IMG/VR virus record: IMGVR_UViG_3300034272_002715
Span: 1 to 34,951 of that record
DNA length: 34,951 bases
Source: a virus
Reading direction: 5' to 3' (one strand)
Made by a program: the position numbers and the translations under genes. The notes beneath the pieces are model-generated. The model saw only the letters and a program-made list of their open reading frames with translations, did no database searches and was not told the origin of the DNA. Below, piece after piece: positions 21,004-27,967 of this stretch (position 1 is its first letter; each line of letters opens with the position of its first letter).

Positions 21004-21517
21004 ACAGCCCATCACCCCACCGCCGCACCTGCTCAAGCAGTTTTCTGAGCAAGCGAGGGTGGACAGTAGCAAGCGAGGGGGCTCTGGCTACCTCAAGACC
21101 TTTGCCCGTTTTTGCATTGAGTGGGCGATGGGCCAGCTGGACGCCAAGCCAACTCCTAATCCACTCCCAATTAGGAGTTCCGAAATCACCCCACCGCCTG
21201 AGCTGGTGGAGCAGTGGGTTCAAGCCACCGAGTCCAACGACTGTATTGGCGCTTTCCCAACAAACTTTGAGAAGCGCATCTGCATTGCTGCCGCCCGCTG
21301 GGGAGCTGACCAGGAGCTGGAGGCGTGTTGTGAGTGGATGAAACAAGGGTGGGACGATGTACGCGCTGACAAACTCCGCGCCACCCGCCGCCCCAAGCCC
21401 AAGCCGCCGAGCAAAGAGGAAGCGCTTGATGAGCTGTACATCAGTTTCGACAGGGGCTACCTCATAAAAGAGGCTGCAGACACCATCCGCCGCGCACTGG
21501 AGCAACTTGATGACTAA
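20996..21517 (+). CDS. Hypothetical protein with repeated PPP-leader segments
   Basis: A 173-residue protein whose ATG overlaps the AP2 gene's end by 8 bases. It starts MTEQPITPPPHLLKQFSEQA. A second copy of the same phrase appears at about residue 64 (SSEITPPPELVEQWVQATES). The middle (NFEKRICIAAARWGADQELE, WMKQGWDDVRADKLRATRRP) is helical and basic. The ITPPPELV.QW phrase recurs in short proteins of cyanobacteria and their phages as I remember them. No catalytic motif is seen. The function is unknown. Confidence 0.6.
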   Translation: MTEQPITPPPHLLKQFSEQARVDSSKRGGSGYLKTFARFCIEWAMGQLDAKPTPNPLPIRSSEITPPPELVEQWVQATESNDCIGAFPTNFEKRICIAAARWGADQELEACCEWMKQGWDDVRADKLRATRRPKPKPPSKEEALDELYISFDRGYLIKEAADTIRRALEQLDD

Positions 21518-21659
21518 TCCTCTCCGAGTGCTTATTTGGGTAGTCGTCCTGATTACAGCAGCCTGGGTTATCTGGGTCAATGTTCACACCATCATCGAAT
21601 GCCGCACCGCTGGCGGCACTGTGGTTCAGGGCTTGTTTTTGCTGGAGTGCATCCGATGA
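21510..21659 (+). CDS. Small single-pass membrane protein
   Basis: A 49-residue protein reading MTNPLRVLIWVVVLITAAWV, then IWVNVHTIIECRTAGGTVVQ and ending LFLLECIR. One transmembrane helix (residues 6 to 23) is followed by a short domain with two Cys, probably on the outer face. Its ATG overlaps the previous stop by 8 bases and its TGA overlaps the next ATG (ATGA), so it is embedded in the coupled operon. Short proteins of this plan are common in phages. The role is unknown. Confidence 0.6.
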   Translation: MTNPLRVLIWVVVLITAAWVIWVNVHTIIECRTAGGTVVQGLFLLECIR

Positions 21660-21916
21660 CTGACCAACTCATGGACGACCTCACCAACGAGGAGCACGAG
21701 GCTCTGCTGCTGATGAGCGAGCACGCTATTGCGCCGCCGCTTTCACCTGCTGCCCAGGCGGTGCTACAAGCAGCCTGCATCCACCACGGTTTATTCAATG
21801 AAGAAATTGTGCAGCGTCGTCGCAGCATCGCCGCCGCCCTTCGCGCTGCTGCTTTGTACTGCAAGCGCGATGCCGCCATCCTTCTGGCCATCGCCGCCGA
21901 GCTGGAGGCTCTGTGA
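21656..21916 (+). CDS. Hypothetical helical protein
   Basis: An 86-residue protein from the ATG at 21656, which overlaps the previous TGA. It begins MTDQLMDDLTNEEHEALLLM and continues with Ala-rich helices (PPLSPAAQAVLQAACIHHGL, RSIAAALRAAALYCKRDAAI). No motif suggests an enzyme. I recognise no family. The track of overlaps on both sides makes it a real gene. Confidence 0.55.
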   Translation: MTDQLMDDLTNEEHEALLLMSEHAIAPPLSPAAQAVLQAACIHHGLFNEEIVQRRRSIAAALRAAALYCKRDAAILLAIAAELEAL

Positions 21917-22002
21917 CGCTGCCCCTGATGATTGAGCTGATGGCCGGCTACGTCGTGGCATGTTGCTTGGCGCTGTGGCTGGCGTCGAAGCTGTTGCCGT
22001 AA
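21913..22002 (+). CDS. Tiny membrane peptide
   Basis: A 29-residue peptide from a GTG that overlaps the previous TGA (GTGA), with GGAGG 4 bases upstream: MTLPLMIELMAGYVVACCLA then LWLASKLLP. It is one hydrophobic helix. The ribosome-binding site and the overlap are good, but such a short frame could be chance. It is the last gene of the block that begins at 20782. Confidence 0.4.
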   Translation: MTLPLMIELMAGYVVACCLALWLASKLLP

Positions 22003-22215
22003 TTCGGGGGGAGGTGGCCGGTCCTCACGAGGTGCCGGCCTCACCGCAGCCTCCCCAGCTACGGAATGCCCAGTGACTCCGAAAGTCATTGGATCCGAAG
22101 CATAGCGCCTAGGGGCGTGTAACGGTTTACAACAGAGGCAGGTTGACGGGGGCTGTTTCTGTGCAACACTACAGGGAGAGGGCAAGCCGCTCTCGCTCTG
22201 TTTCTGTTACACGCA
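22003..22215 (+). promoter_or_regulatory. 213-base intergenic control region
   Basis: It holds a G/C-rich inverted repeat (GGCCGG near 22017 and CCGGCC near 22036) without a T-run and a good -35 box TTGACG at 22143. About 18 to 20 bases after that come CACTAC and ACTACAGG as weak -10 candidates. A new plus-strand unit starts at 22216. Confidence 0.4.
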
Positions 22216-22452
22216 ATGGCAACCCACACCAGTGTTCCAAACGAAAATCTGTCCCGGTGGTACTTCGCAGTGATTTGGAGTCAGCATTTGCTCCAGCAGG
22301 CAATTGCTGAGACCGAGGCAGCCGGGGAGAACCCCGGTTACCACATCGCTAAGCTTGCCGAACTTGACGACCTCGCCCAGTTCCTCAAGATGAGCTGGGA
22401 CCAGTGGCTGGATCAGCTCCAGTGCGGTTCTGCCGTGGAGGTGAGCAAGTGA
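22216..22452 (+). CDS. Hypothetical acidic helical protein
   Basis: A 78-residue protein beginning MATHTSVPNENLSRWYFAVI and continuing WSQHLLQQAIAETEAAGENP and LAELDDLAQFLKMSWDQWLD. It is rich in Gln, Glu and Trp and probably all-helical. No family is recognised. The following GTG overlaps its TGA. It is the first gene after the control region. Confidence 0.55.
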   Translation: MATHTSVPNENLSRWYFAVIWSQHLLQQAIAETEAAGENPGYHIAKLAELDDLAQFLKMSWDQWLDQLQCGSAVEVSK

Positions 22453-22688
22453 GGCAGATTATTGCAATCACGGATCTGTCCTTTGGCGTCGATAACTGCC
22501 TCACCGTGGAGGCCTTGGTGGATGAGATGGAGCTGGTGGCAGAAGTGCCGGCCTGGTTACCTGCCGTGTGCCGAGGCTCCTTCTACCTTTCTGATGAAGA
22601 CGTAATTCCCACTACCGATGCTGGCCTCCGAAAAATGCTTTCCGAGCGAGTCGACAACTGGGAACCGATCCAGTCGTCATATCGGTAG
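22449..22688 (+). CDS. Hypothetical protein, start set by ribosome-binding site
   Basis: A 79-residue protein from the GTG at 22449, which overlaps the preceding TGA and has GGAGG 7 bases upstream. It starts VRQIIAITDLSFGVDNCLTV and ends DNWEPIQSSYR. The pattern suggests a small alpha/beta domain. I recognise no family. The next gene's only usual start codon lies inside this one, with a 71-base overlap, which is out of line with the other junctions. Confidence 0.5.
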   Translation: MRQIIAITDLSFGVDNCLTVEALVDEMELVAEVPAWLPAVCRGSFYLSDEDVIPTTDAGLRKMLSERVDNWEPIQSSYR

Positions 22689-22944
22689 CGCTGAGTCTCG
22701 TGAGATTCGCAACGCGGACGACTACGACGATTGGGAGGTGGGACTGGAGCCCATACCAGGCGACACCAACTGGGTCAAAGCTCGGACTCTGACCCAGCTC
22801 TACCGGCACCTGATCTACGTATTTGCCACCAGTGACAGCATCTGCTCCAGCAAGCTGGCCGAGATGGCAATGCACGAGGTTCTCAAGCTGCCCCTTTCAC
22901 GCATCAATCTGCTTAAGAAGCAGGATCCCCGCTTCTTCGCGTAG
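22618..22944 (+). CDS. Hypothetical protein with uncertain start
   Basis: A 108-residue frame. The convincing part starts near IRNADDYDDWEVGLEPIPGD (about 22710) and continues TQLYRHLIYVFATSDSICSS and EMAMHEVLKLPLSRINLLKK. The only ATG, GTG or TTG in frame is the ATG at 22618, deep inside the previous gene and without a ribosome-binding site. Either the overlap is real, or a rare start codon is used, or a frameshift joins it to the preceding frame. It is followed by a 29-base gap to the next gene. Confidence 0.5.
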   Translation: MLASEKCFPSESTTGNRSSRHIGSAESREIRNADDYDDWEVGLEPIPGDTNWVKARTLTQLYRHLIYVFATSDSICSSKLAEMAMHEVLKLPLSRINLLKKQDPRFFA

Positions 22945-22973
22945 TACATTAAGAGCCGTTCACCACCAAGCAC

Positions 22974-23402
22974 ATGCTCATCCTCTCTGACACACAAGCT
23001 CGGATCATCGCCGACAGCCTCAAGACCATTTCAGAGCACCAGCAAGAGGTCGCCACGATCCTGCACAACGCTCAGCACATTGACTTGGATACCAGCAGCA
23101 CCAGGCAGACCATTGCTGTCCCTGCTGGTGAGCTAAAGCGTACGTCAGATGTACGTACAGCGAAGTCTCAAATTAAGACTCGTAAGTCCAGCCGCAAGGG
23201 CAAGCGTGGTGTGGCCGTGTTGACGGAGGCCAAGGTGCTGGAGATCAAGCGGGCTTTGGCTGCTGGGACCCAGTCGTCGGCAAAGATTGCGACTGCCTTT
23301 GGCGTGCATGTCACCACCATCAACTGCATCAAGTGGGGTAAGACCTGGAAGCATGTGCAGCTGTCCCAAGGCACACCTGCAGCTGTGGAGATCACCGCTT
23401 GA
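22974..23402 (+). CDS. DNA-binding protein with C-terminal helix-turn-helix
   Basis: A 142-residue protein. The N-terminal part (MLILSDTQARIIADSLKTIS, EHQQEVATILHNAQHID) is helical. After a basic linker (TRKSSRKGKRG) comes a helix-turn-helix, LTEAKVLEIKRALAAGTQSS followed by AKIATAFGVHVTTINCIKWG and KTWKHV. This is the pattern of the small HTH (IENR/NUMOD-like) found in homing endonucleases and in phage regulators, with the W after the recognition helix. No nuclease motif is present, so regulator is the more likely role. The TTG start of dCTP deaminase overlaps its stop. Confidence 0.65.
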   Translation: MLILSDTQARIIADSLKTISEHQQEVATILHNAQHIDLDTSSTRQTIAVPAGELKRTSDVRTAKSQIKTRKSSRKGKRGVAVLTEAKVLEIKRALAAGTQSSAKIATAFGVHVTTINCIKWGKTWKHVQLSQGTPAAVEITA

Positions 23403-23908
23403 TTCTCCCGGATATGGAGATCTGGACCCTGTGCAAACGGGGTCTTGTCTCGCCTTTCGATGAGGCCCTCGTGAATCCCGCAAGTCTCGATGTGAGACTT
23501 GGCGAGAATCTGCTGATTGAGGTTGAAGACAGTGCTGTGATGGTGACGGTATCGCTTCGCGGTACCGGCCCTGATCAGCCCTTCTGGCTCCAGCCGCACC
23601 AGTTTGTGCTGGCGGAAACGGTGGAGTTTTTCAAGGTGCCGGATTGCATTGCCGGGCAGCTGGCGCTTAAGTCTTCCCGTGCCAGGGAGGGGATTGAGCA
23701 CCTGATGGCCGGGTACGTGGATCCGGGTTACGAAGGCAGGTTGACGCTGGAGCTGCAAAATGCCCGATCTCTGCATCCGGTTGCCCTATGGCATGGGATG
23801 CGGATTGGGCAGATTGTCTGGCACAAGATGTCGATGTTGCCGGCTAAGAGTTACGCGCTCACAGGCCGTTATTGCGGCGACACCAAAGTACAGAGGTCCA
23901 AGGGATGA
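23399..23908 (+). CDS. dcd: dCTP deaminase
   Basis: A 169-residue enzyme of the dCTP deaminase/dUTPase superfamily that converts dCTP to dUTP on the way to dTTP. The TTG at 23399 overlaps the previous TGA and has GGAG 8 bases upstream. Its N-terminus MILPDMEIWTLCKRG fits the family's MILSDREI. Key motifs are VNPASLDVRLGENLLIEV, ALKSSRAREGIEHLMAGYVD with the Ser-Ser..Arg, and PGYEGRLTLELQN with the catalytic Glu. The C-terminal YALTGRYCGDT corresponds to the lid that closes over the nucleotide. It serves the high demand for thymidylate during phage replication. Whether it is mono- or bifunctional cannot be told from sequence. Confidence 0.88.
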   Translation: MILPDMEIWTLCKRGLVSPFDEALVNPASLDVRLGENLLIEVEDSAVMVTVSLRGTGPDQPFWLQPHQFVLAETVEFFKVPDCIAGQLALKSSRAREGIEHLMAGYVDPGYEGRLTLELQNARSLHPVALWHGMRIGQIVWHKMSMLPAKSYALTGRYCGDTKVQRSKG

Positions 23909-24147
23909 ACGATCCGGTGAGTTCTCCGGCGCACTACACGGCGGGGCGCGTCGAGGTAATCGACGTTATTGAAGATTGGGTCAAAGCTGCTCCAGATCCT
24001 GTTGTTGGTGGTTTGCATTGGCAGGTCATTAAATACGTCAGCAGGGCGTGGCTTAAAAAAGATCCTTACGAGGATTTTCGTAAAGCGGCTTGGTACTTAA
24101 ATCGGCTTATTAACACGCTTGCTACGGAGGCTTACAGGGACCGATGA
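23905..24147 (+). CDS. DUF3310 protein (putative nucleotide kinase-related)
   Basis: An 80-residue protein from the ATG at 23905, overlapping the previous TGA (ATGA) and preceded by AAGGG. It shows the DUF3310 signature: MNDPVSSPAHYTAGRVEVID, WQVIKYVSRAWLKKDPYEDF and RKAAWYLNRLINT. The family is widespread in phages and is related to T7 gp1.7, a nucleotide kinase, though many short members are of unknown activity. The location directly after dCTP deaminase supports nucleotide metabolism. Confidence 0.78.
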   Translation: MNDPVSSPAHYTAGRVEVIDVIEDWVKAAPDPVVGGLHWQVIKYVSRAWLKKDPYEDFRKAAWYLNRLINTLATEAYRDR

Positions 24148-24380
24148 ATTTGGGGGAACAGCGGTGTCCCAAGTGCGCTGGGGCAATGCGAATGTTGTTC
24201 CAAGAAAAGACGTACAGCGGTCGTGCTAAGCGGCGGCGGTATGAGTGTTACGACTGCAAGCACCGCCAGAGCGACTACTTAGTTAGCGAGGCGTTCTTTC
24301 AACAACTTGTTGCCGCACACGACATCGTGGAGCGGCTCCAAGGTTTTTACTTTGACCATTGCGATCCTGACGACGAATGA
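24144..24380 (+). CDS. Zinc-ribbon protein 1
   Basis: A 78-residue protein overlapping the previous stop by 4 bases. It starts MNLGEQRCPKCAGAMRMLFQ, followed by a basic turn (TYSGRAKRRRYECYDCKHRQ). The two knuckles CPKC and CYDC, 25 residues apart, form a zinc ribbon of the type that binds DNA or RNA. The rest is a short helix. It is the first of three successive Cys-rich proteins. No enzyme motif is seen. Confidence 0.65.
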   Translation: MNLGEQRCPKCAGAMRMLFQEKTYSGRAKRRRYECYDCKHRQSDYLVSEAFFQQLVAAHDIVERLQGFYFDHCDPDDE

Positions 24381-24592
24381 GGTGCTCCAACTGCGATTCG
24401 TCGGAAGTTCGTGTTACGCGAACCTGTAGGGATACAACAGAGTCCATCCTGCGCCAGCGCACTTGTCTGGACTGCGGTACGCGGGTGTTCACTGTTGAGG
24501 TGGAACTGCCTTCTGGATCTGTTGTACATCGCGGCAACACCAGCAGCAAAATGGAGCGCCTTTCTGGATTTTTACGTGTTCACTTTTCATGA
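24377..24592 (+). CDS. Zinc-ribbon protein 2, NrdR-like ribbon without the ATP-cone
   Basis: A 71-residue protein overlapping the previous stop by 4 bases. MRCSNCDSSEVRVTRTCRDT, then ILRQRTCLDCGTRVFTVEVE closely follows the zinc ribbon of NrdR (MRCPFC..DSKVIDSR... RRRRECLACGERFTTFE). The ATP-cone that makes NrdR a nucleotide sensor is absent. So this could be a minimal DNA-binding ribbon acting on nrd-like promoters, or a generic phage ribbon. The likeness is by eye. Confidence 0.65.
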   Translation: MRCSNCDSSEVRVTRTCRDTTESILRQRTCLDCGTRVFTVEVELPSGSVVHRGNTSSKMERLSGFLRVHFS

Positions 24593-24870
24593 AAACACCA
24601 GTTCTTCGACTCACCCAAAGGCTGTGCCTTACTTGTGGCAACAAAACTATTAGTGCGGTGTATTGCTGTAAGTGTTACGGCAGTTCGCCAGCAGGAAAAG
24701 AGGAAAAGCGGCAGGCTTGGCACCGGCAGAAGTACAAGCCCTTGGAGGGTGGGGGTGTGTGCCAGCAGTGTGTGCATTGGCATCACCGCTGTACGCTCGG
24801 GATTCCAGAGGCTGGGACTGTTATGGCTGAGCTGTGCTCGGCGCGGGAATTTGGTAGTGTGCTAGAGTAG
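24589..24870 (+). CDS. Zinc-binding Cys/His-rich protein 3
   Basis: A 93-residue protein, also with a 4-base overlap. It begins MKTPVLRLTQRLCLTCGNKT and has Cys pairs in CLTCG, YCCKCYG and VCQQCVHWHHRCTLG, plus ELCSARE near the end, enough for two zinc sites. The middle is basic (GKEEKRQAWHRQKYKP). I do not recognise the family. The extended -10 of the polymerase gene overlaps its last codons. Confidence 0.6.
   Translation: MKTPVLRLTQRLCLTCGNKTISAVYCCKCYGSSPAGKEEKRQAWHRQKYKPLEGGGVCQQCVHWHHRCTLGIPEAGTVMAELCSAREFGSVLE
24860..24868 (+). promoter_or_regulatory. Extended -10 element before the DNA polymerase gene
   Basis: TGCTAGAGT lies about 47 bases before the ATG at 24915, inside the last codons of the third zinc-binding gene. 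It is one of the recurring TGnTAnnnT elements. Confidence 0.4.
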
Positions 24871-24914
24871 CACCGGCTAAAAACTTTTAAGTAACTCACT
24901 TCGCCCTACCAGGC

Positions 24915-26738
24915 ATGGAAATTCTCTTTGGCATCGAGCATCTGCCCACTTTGGACAGGGCTGTTACTGTTGCATTTGACGTTGAGACGACGGGGCTCCA
25001 GCCGACCTTTGGGGGGATGCGGTTGCTCCAGCTATGCACACTTGGGCAGATGCCTGTGGTGATTGATTGCTGGCAGCTGGATGACAACGATTGGATTGTA
25101 TTGGAGGAGTTCTTTAACGTTGAGCGCACTTGGCTTGCGCACAACGCAGTGTTTGATTTGGCTTGGTTGCAGGAGTACGAGATCCACCCAGCAGGAAAGG
25201 TTCTTTGCACCATGCTGGCTAGCCGGATTCTCACCAACGGGTTGCCTAATTTGAAGCATGGTTTGCAGTACGTAATTAAGCGTTACCTGCGTTACGACAT
25301 TTCAAAAGAGCAGCAGAAAAGTGATTGGTCGGGTGATCTTACCCTGGAGCAAATAGAGTACGCCGCGAAGGACGTGGTGGTGCTTACGGAACTCCAGAAG
25401 CCGATCCAGCAGCGTATGGCGGTGGAGAATCTGGCGGGGGCGTGGATGTTGGAATGTGCTGCGCTCCAGTCGATGGCACAGTTATGGCGAACCGGGCTTC
25501 CCTTTAATAAGGAGTCGCTTATTAAACTTATCGAAGATTTAGATATTGAGCACACAGAACTTGGGGATAGGTTTATTGAGGATTTTGACGCCGCTTTGCC
25601 TGCGGAATACAAACTACGCAGAGATATGCTGGGTAGTTTGAAGTACAAAACCCGGTCTGAAAAGACTGGTAAGGCTGATCCAGAAGTTTTTAACCTTAAT
25701 AGCCCCGCTCAGTTACTGGTTAAGTTTTCGGCTTTGTTGGGTAAGCCTCCGTTAGATCCCAAAACAGGAAAAGGTAGTGCCAGCAAGGCGGCTCTTCAGG
25801 AGTATGTGGGGGAGCACAAGTGTATTGCGGATTATCTGCGGTGGAAACGGGTGGAGAAGCGTAGGCAGATGGCAGAGACTTTGGAGAAGAATGTGGCTAG
25901 TGATGGGTTTATACGGGCTAGTTATTTGCAGCTTGGGGCAGATACTGGGAGGATGAGTTGTATGAGTCCCAACCTGCAGCAGATTCCGCGGGATGTGCGG
26001 TTCCGGGCTTGTGTGCAGGCGCCTCCAGGTTGGAAGTTTGTGGTGGCGGACTACAGCGGTATGGAGATGCGGCTTGCAGCAGCGGAAGCGCAGGATCCAC
26101 TTATGACTAAAGCGTTCCAAGAAGGGAAAGATCTGCACACATTTACTGCGATGCAGATTTATGGGGTAGCTGAAGATGCGGTTACAAAAGAACAACGCCA
26201 AATTGCGAAGTCTGCAAACTTTGGATTGCTGTATGGAAGTGGTGCAAAAGGGCTTCGTAATTACGCAGCAACAATGGGGATCCAGATGCAGTTAGATGAG
26301 GCTGGTGCGATTAGGCAAGAGTTCCACTTCGCTTATAAGGGAATCAATCAGTGGCAGCGGAGGGCAGCTAACGCTGCGGATAACAGCAAGAGGAACGGTG
26401 AGATACGGATTCGGGTGTCTGGTATGCGGAGGATTCTTCCAGGCGAGCACAACAAGTTGACTACACGATGCAACACCCCGATCCAGGGAGCTGGTGCGGC
26501 GGTGCTTAAGCGGACGCTTGGGAAGTTGTGGCCTTTGTTGAAGGCTGATGGGGAAGATGTTGTGCGCTTGGCAGGTGTCGTGCATGACGAAGTAATCCTG
26601 CTTGTTGCGGAGGAACATGCGGATGCGTGGGCGCTCCAGTTGCAGTCGGTCATGGAAGATGCTGAAGCTCAGTGGCTGGGAGATATTCCAGCGCTGGCAG
26701 AAGCTAAGGTTGGGGATAGCTGGGACCAAGCAAAGTGA
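24915..26738 (+). CDS. DNA polymerase, family A (3'-5' exonuclease plus polymerase)
   Basis: A 607-residue replicative polymerase without a 5' nuclease domain. The proofreading exonuclease shows motif I FDVETTGLQP (about residue 22), motif II around WLAHNAVFDLAWLQ and motif III YAAKDVVVLTEL (about 148). The polymerase part has motif A VVADYSGMEMRLAA (about 377), the O-helix motif B RQIAKSANFGLLYG (about 427) and motif C VVHDEV (about 554). The residue equivalent to E. coli Phe762 is Phe, so it is the wild-type form rather than the Leu or Tyr variants used to group phage polymerases. Length and order resemble polymerases of cyanophages with siphovirus or podovirus genomes. It works with the primase-helicase and SSB encoded here. 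Confidence 0.92.
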   Translation: MEILFGIEHLPTLDRAVTVAFDVETTGLQPTFGGMRLLQLCTLGQMPVVIDCWQLDDNDWIVLEEFFNVERTWLAHNAVFDLAWLQEYEIHPAGKVLCTMLASRILTNGLPNLKHGLQYVIKRYLRYDISKEQQKSDWSGDLTLEQIEYAAKDVVVLTELQKPIQQRMAVENLAGAWMLECAALQSMAQLWRTGLPFNKESLIKLIEDLDIEHTELGDRFIEDFDAALPAEYKLRRDMLGSLKYKTRSEKTGKADPEVFNLNSPAQLLVKFSALLGKPPLDPKTGKGSASKAALQEYVGEHKCIADYLRWKRVEKRRQMAETLEKNVASDGFIRASYLQLGADTGRMSCMSPNLQQIPRDVRFRACVQAPPGWKFVVADYSGMEMRLAAAEAQDPLMTKAFQEGKDLHTFTAMQIYGVAEDAVTKEQRQIAKSANFGLLYGSGAKGLRNYAATMGIQMQLDEAGAIRQEFHFAYKGINQWQRRAANAADNSKRNGEIRIRVSGMRRILPGEHNKLTTRCNTPIQGAGAAVLKRTLGKLWPLLKADGEDVVRLAGVVHDEVILLVAEEHADAWALQLQSVMEDAEAQWLGDIPALAEAKVGDSWDQAK

Positions 26739-27580
26739 GACTACGCATACTTGATCTGTTCTCTGGTATTGGAGGATTTAGTTACGCTGCAGAAAACATC
26801 GTTGGAGGATTTCAAACTACCCAATTTGTGGAAGTAGACGTTTTCTGTCAAAAAATTTTAACAAAACACTGGCCCACTGTTCCTATTCATTCCGATGTCC
26901 GTACCTTTACAGCTCCAATTGGCTCTTTTGACGTTATCTGCGGAGGATTCCCTTGCCAAGATCTCAGTACCGCAGGAAAACAAGTTGGTATTCACGGCCA
27001 TAGAAGTGGGCTGTTCTTTGAAATCATGCGTTTGGCTAGGGAGATTCAGCCCAAGTTTCTTGTCATTGAAAACGTGGCAAACTTACGATCTCACGCCAAC
27101 GGGGAAACATTCCAAGAAGTCCTCTGGGAAATTGCCTCGGCAGGGTTTGATGCAGAGTGGGCATGTATTCCGGCTGCAGATGTGGGAGCCTGTCATAAAA
27201 GAGACAGAATCTGGATTGTTGCCTACCCCAAGAGCAAACAGCGCGATGACAGTCAATTTACGCACTCAAGCGAAGCACCCCAACCCGAATTTAGAACCTG
27301 TGATTGCTCAAATGTTACCTACACCAACAACAAGGGATTGGAAAGATGGCAGCCAGTACAGCGCCGGCAAAGTTCCTGCGAATGGCCTACTTGGCAGACA
27401 GATTCACGTTTTATGCTCTCCAATGACTGGAAATCCTTTGTATCTAAACCCGTCATTTGTCGAGGAGATGATGGGTTTTCCGGTCGGGTGGACCGCCTAA
27501 AGGCTCTTGGTAACGCTGTCGTTCCCCATGTAGCCGCAGTAGCTTTGAACCGGGTCAAGCACTTAACGCAAAATGTTTGA
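26735..27580 (+). CDS. DNA (cytosine-5) methyltransferase
   Basis: A 281-residue C5 methyltransferase from a GTG that overlaps the polymerase stop. Motif I is ILDLFSGIGGFSYA, motif IV CGGFPCQDLSTAG with the catalytic Cys, motif VI VIENVANL, motif VIII GACHKRDRIWIVAY and motif X LKALGNAVVPHVA. The target-recognition region between VIII and X is short (about 85 residues, SKQRDDSQFTHSSEAPQPEF onward, with GLERWQPVQRRQSS and CRGDDGFSGRVDRL). Base composition is more A/T-rich than the polymerase. It could protect phage DNA from host restriction. No partner restriction enzyme is seen. The same DNA has a long second frame, listed separately. Confidence 0.9.
   Translation: MRLRILDLFSGIGGFSYAAENIVGGFQTTQFVEVDVFCQKILTKHWPTVPIHSDVRTFTAPIGSFDVICGGFPCQDLSTAGKQVGIHGHRSGLFFEIMRLAREIQPKFLVIENVANLRSHANGETFQEVLWEIASAGFDAEWACIPAADVGACHKRDRIWIVAYPKSKQRDDSQFTHSSEAPQPEFRTCDCSNVTYTNNKGLERWQPVQRRQSSCEWPTWQTDSRFMLSNDWKSFVSKPVICRGDDGFSGRVDRLKALGNAVVPHVAAVALNRVKHLTQNV
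26895..27500 (+). other. Long +1 frame inside the methyltransferase gene encoding an alternative MTase-like segment
   Basis: A 201-codon frame, open from 26895 to 27500 in the +1 register. From 27216 on it reads GLLPTPRANSAMTVNL, then MLPTPTTRDWKDGSQYSAGK (27312 on) and LNPSFVEEMMGFPVGWTA before the stop. This wording (LPTPT.RDWK ... LNP.FVE..MGFP.GWT) is what I know as the C-terminal segment of many phage methyltransferase-related proteins, where GWT is soon followed by LKALGNAVVP. Here that last phrase continues in frame 0. So one DNA segment encodes two family-like sequences. Whether the second is translated is unknown; it has no good start of its own. Confidence 0.5.
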
Positions 27581-27749
27581 AAAACGGGAGGAATTTGAGT
27601 ATCGGGTCAGGATGTGGCCGCGTCATGGCCCGATGCACGACATTTTTGTGACCGCTCCAGACGCCTATGCCGCAAGGCTTAAGGCGCTGGAGCTTTGTCC
27701 TGATCAGTCGCCCCAGTCGATCTTGCGAGTCTCAGAGTTAGACGCATGA
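27573..27749 (+). CDS. Hypothetical small protein after the methyltransferase
   Basis: A 58-residue protein whose ATG overlaps the methyltransferase stop by 8 bases: MFEKREEFEYRVRMWPRHGP, then MHDIFVTAPDAYAARLKALE. The pattern YRVRM....DIFVTAPDAYAAR is like small phage proteins that take the form beta-strand, loop, helix. No function is known. It is coupled to the next gene by an ATGA overlap. Confidence 0.55.
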   Translation: MFEKREEFEYRVRMWPRHGPMHDIFVTAPDAYAARLKALELCPDQSPQSILRVSELDA

Positions 27750-27949
27750 GTCGCACCGGCAGGGAGATCGTGTTGGAGTGGCTGATGCGTGAGGTGCGGA
27801 CGGCCAAGACTGCGGATCTTCACAGGGCAGCGGCGTTTCTGGAGTGGGCCAGGGGGATAAGGAAGGGGTGCGGGAAGCAACGTTCCAGTGCGCGGGTGGC
27901 GCAGTCCAATGCGTGGCGGAAAGGGGTGGATCAGGATTTAAGGTGGTGA
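27746..27949 (+). CDS. Hypothetical basic helical protein
   Basis: A 67-residue protein starting MSRTGREIVLEWLMREVRTA and ending with a Lys/Arg/Gln-rich region (KGCGKQRSSARVAQSNAWRK). ATGA overlap with the gene before it. It is probably helical and nucleic-acid binding by charge only. No family recognised. It is the last gene before the promoter at 27968. Confidence 0.5.
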   Translation: MSRTGREIVLEWLMREVRTAKTADLHRAAAFLEWARGIRKGCGKQRSSARVAQSNAWRKGVDQDLRW

Positions 27950-27967
27950 GTCTATTGTGTCGCAGTA

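Noticed and set aside
22190-22215. TGTTACACG just before the ATG at 22216 as an extended -10
   Set aside because: It fits the TGnTAC pattern but would place the transcription start inside the coding region, so it is not a promoter for this gene.
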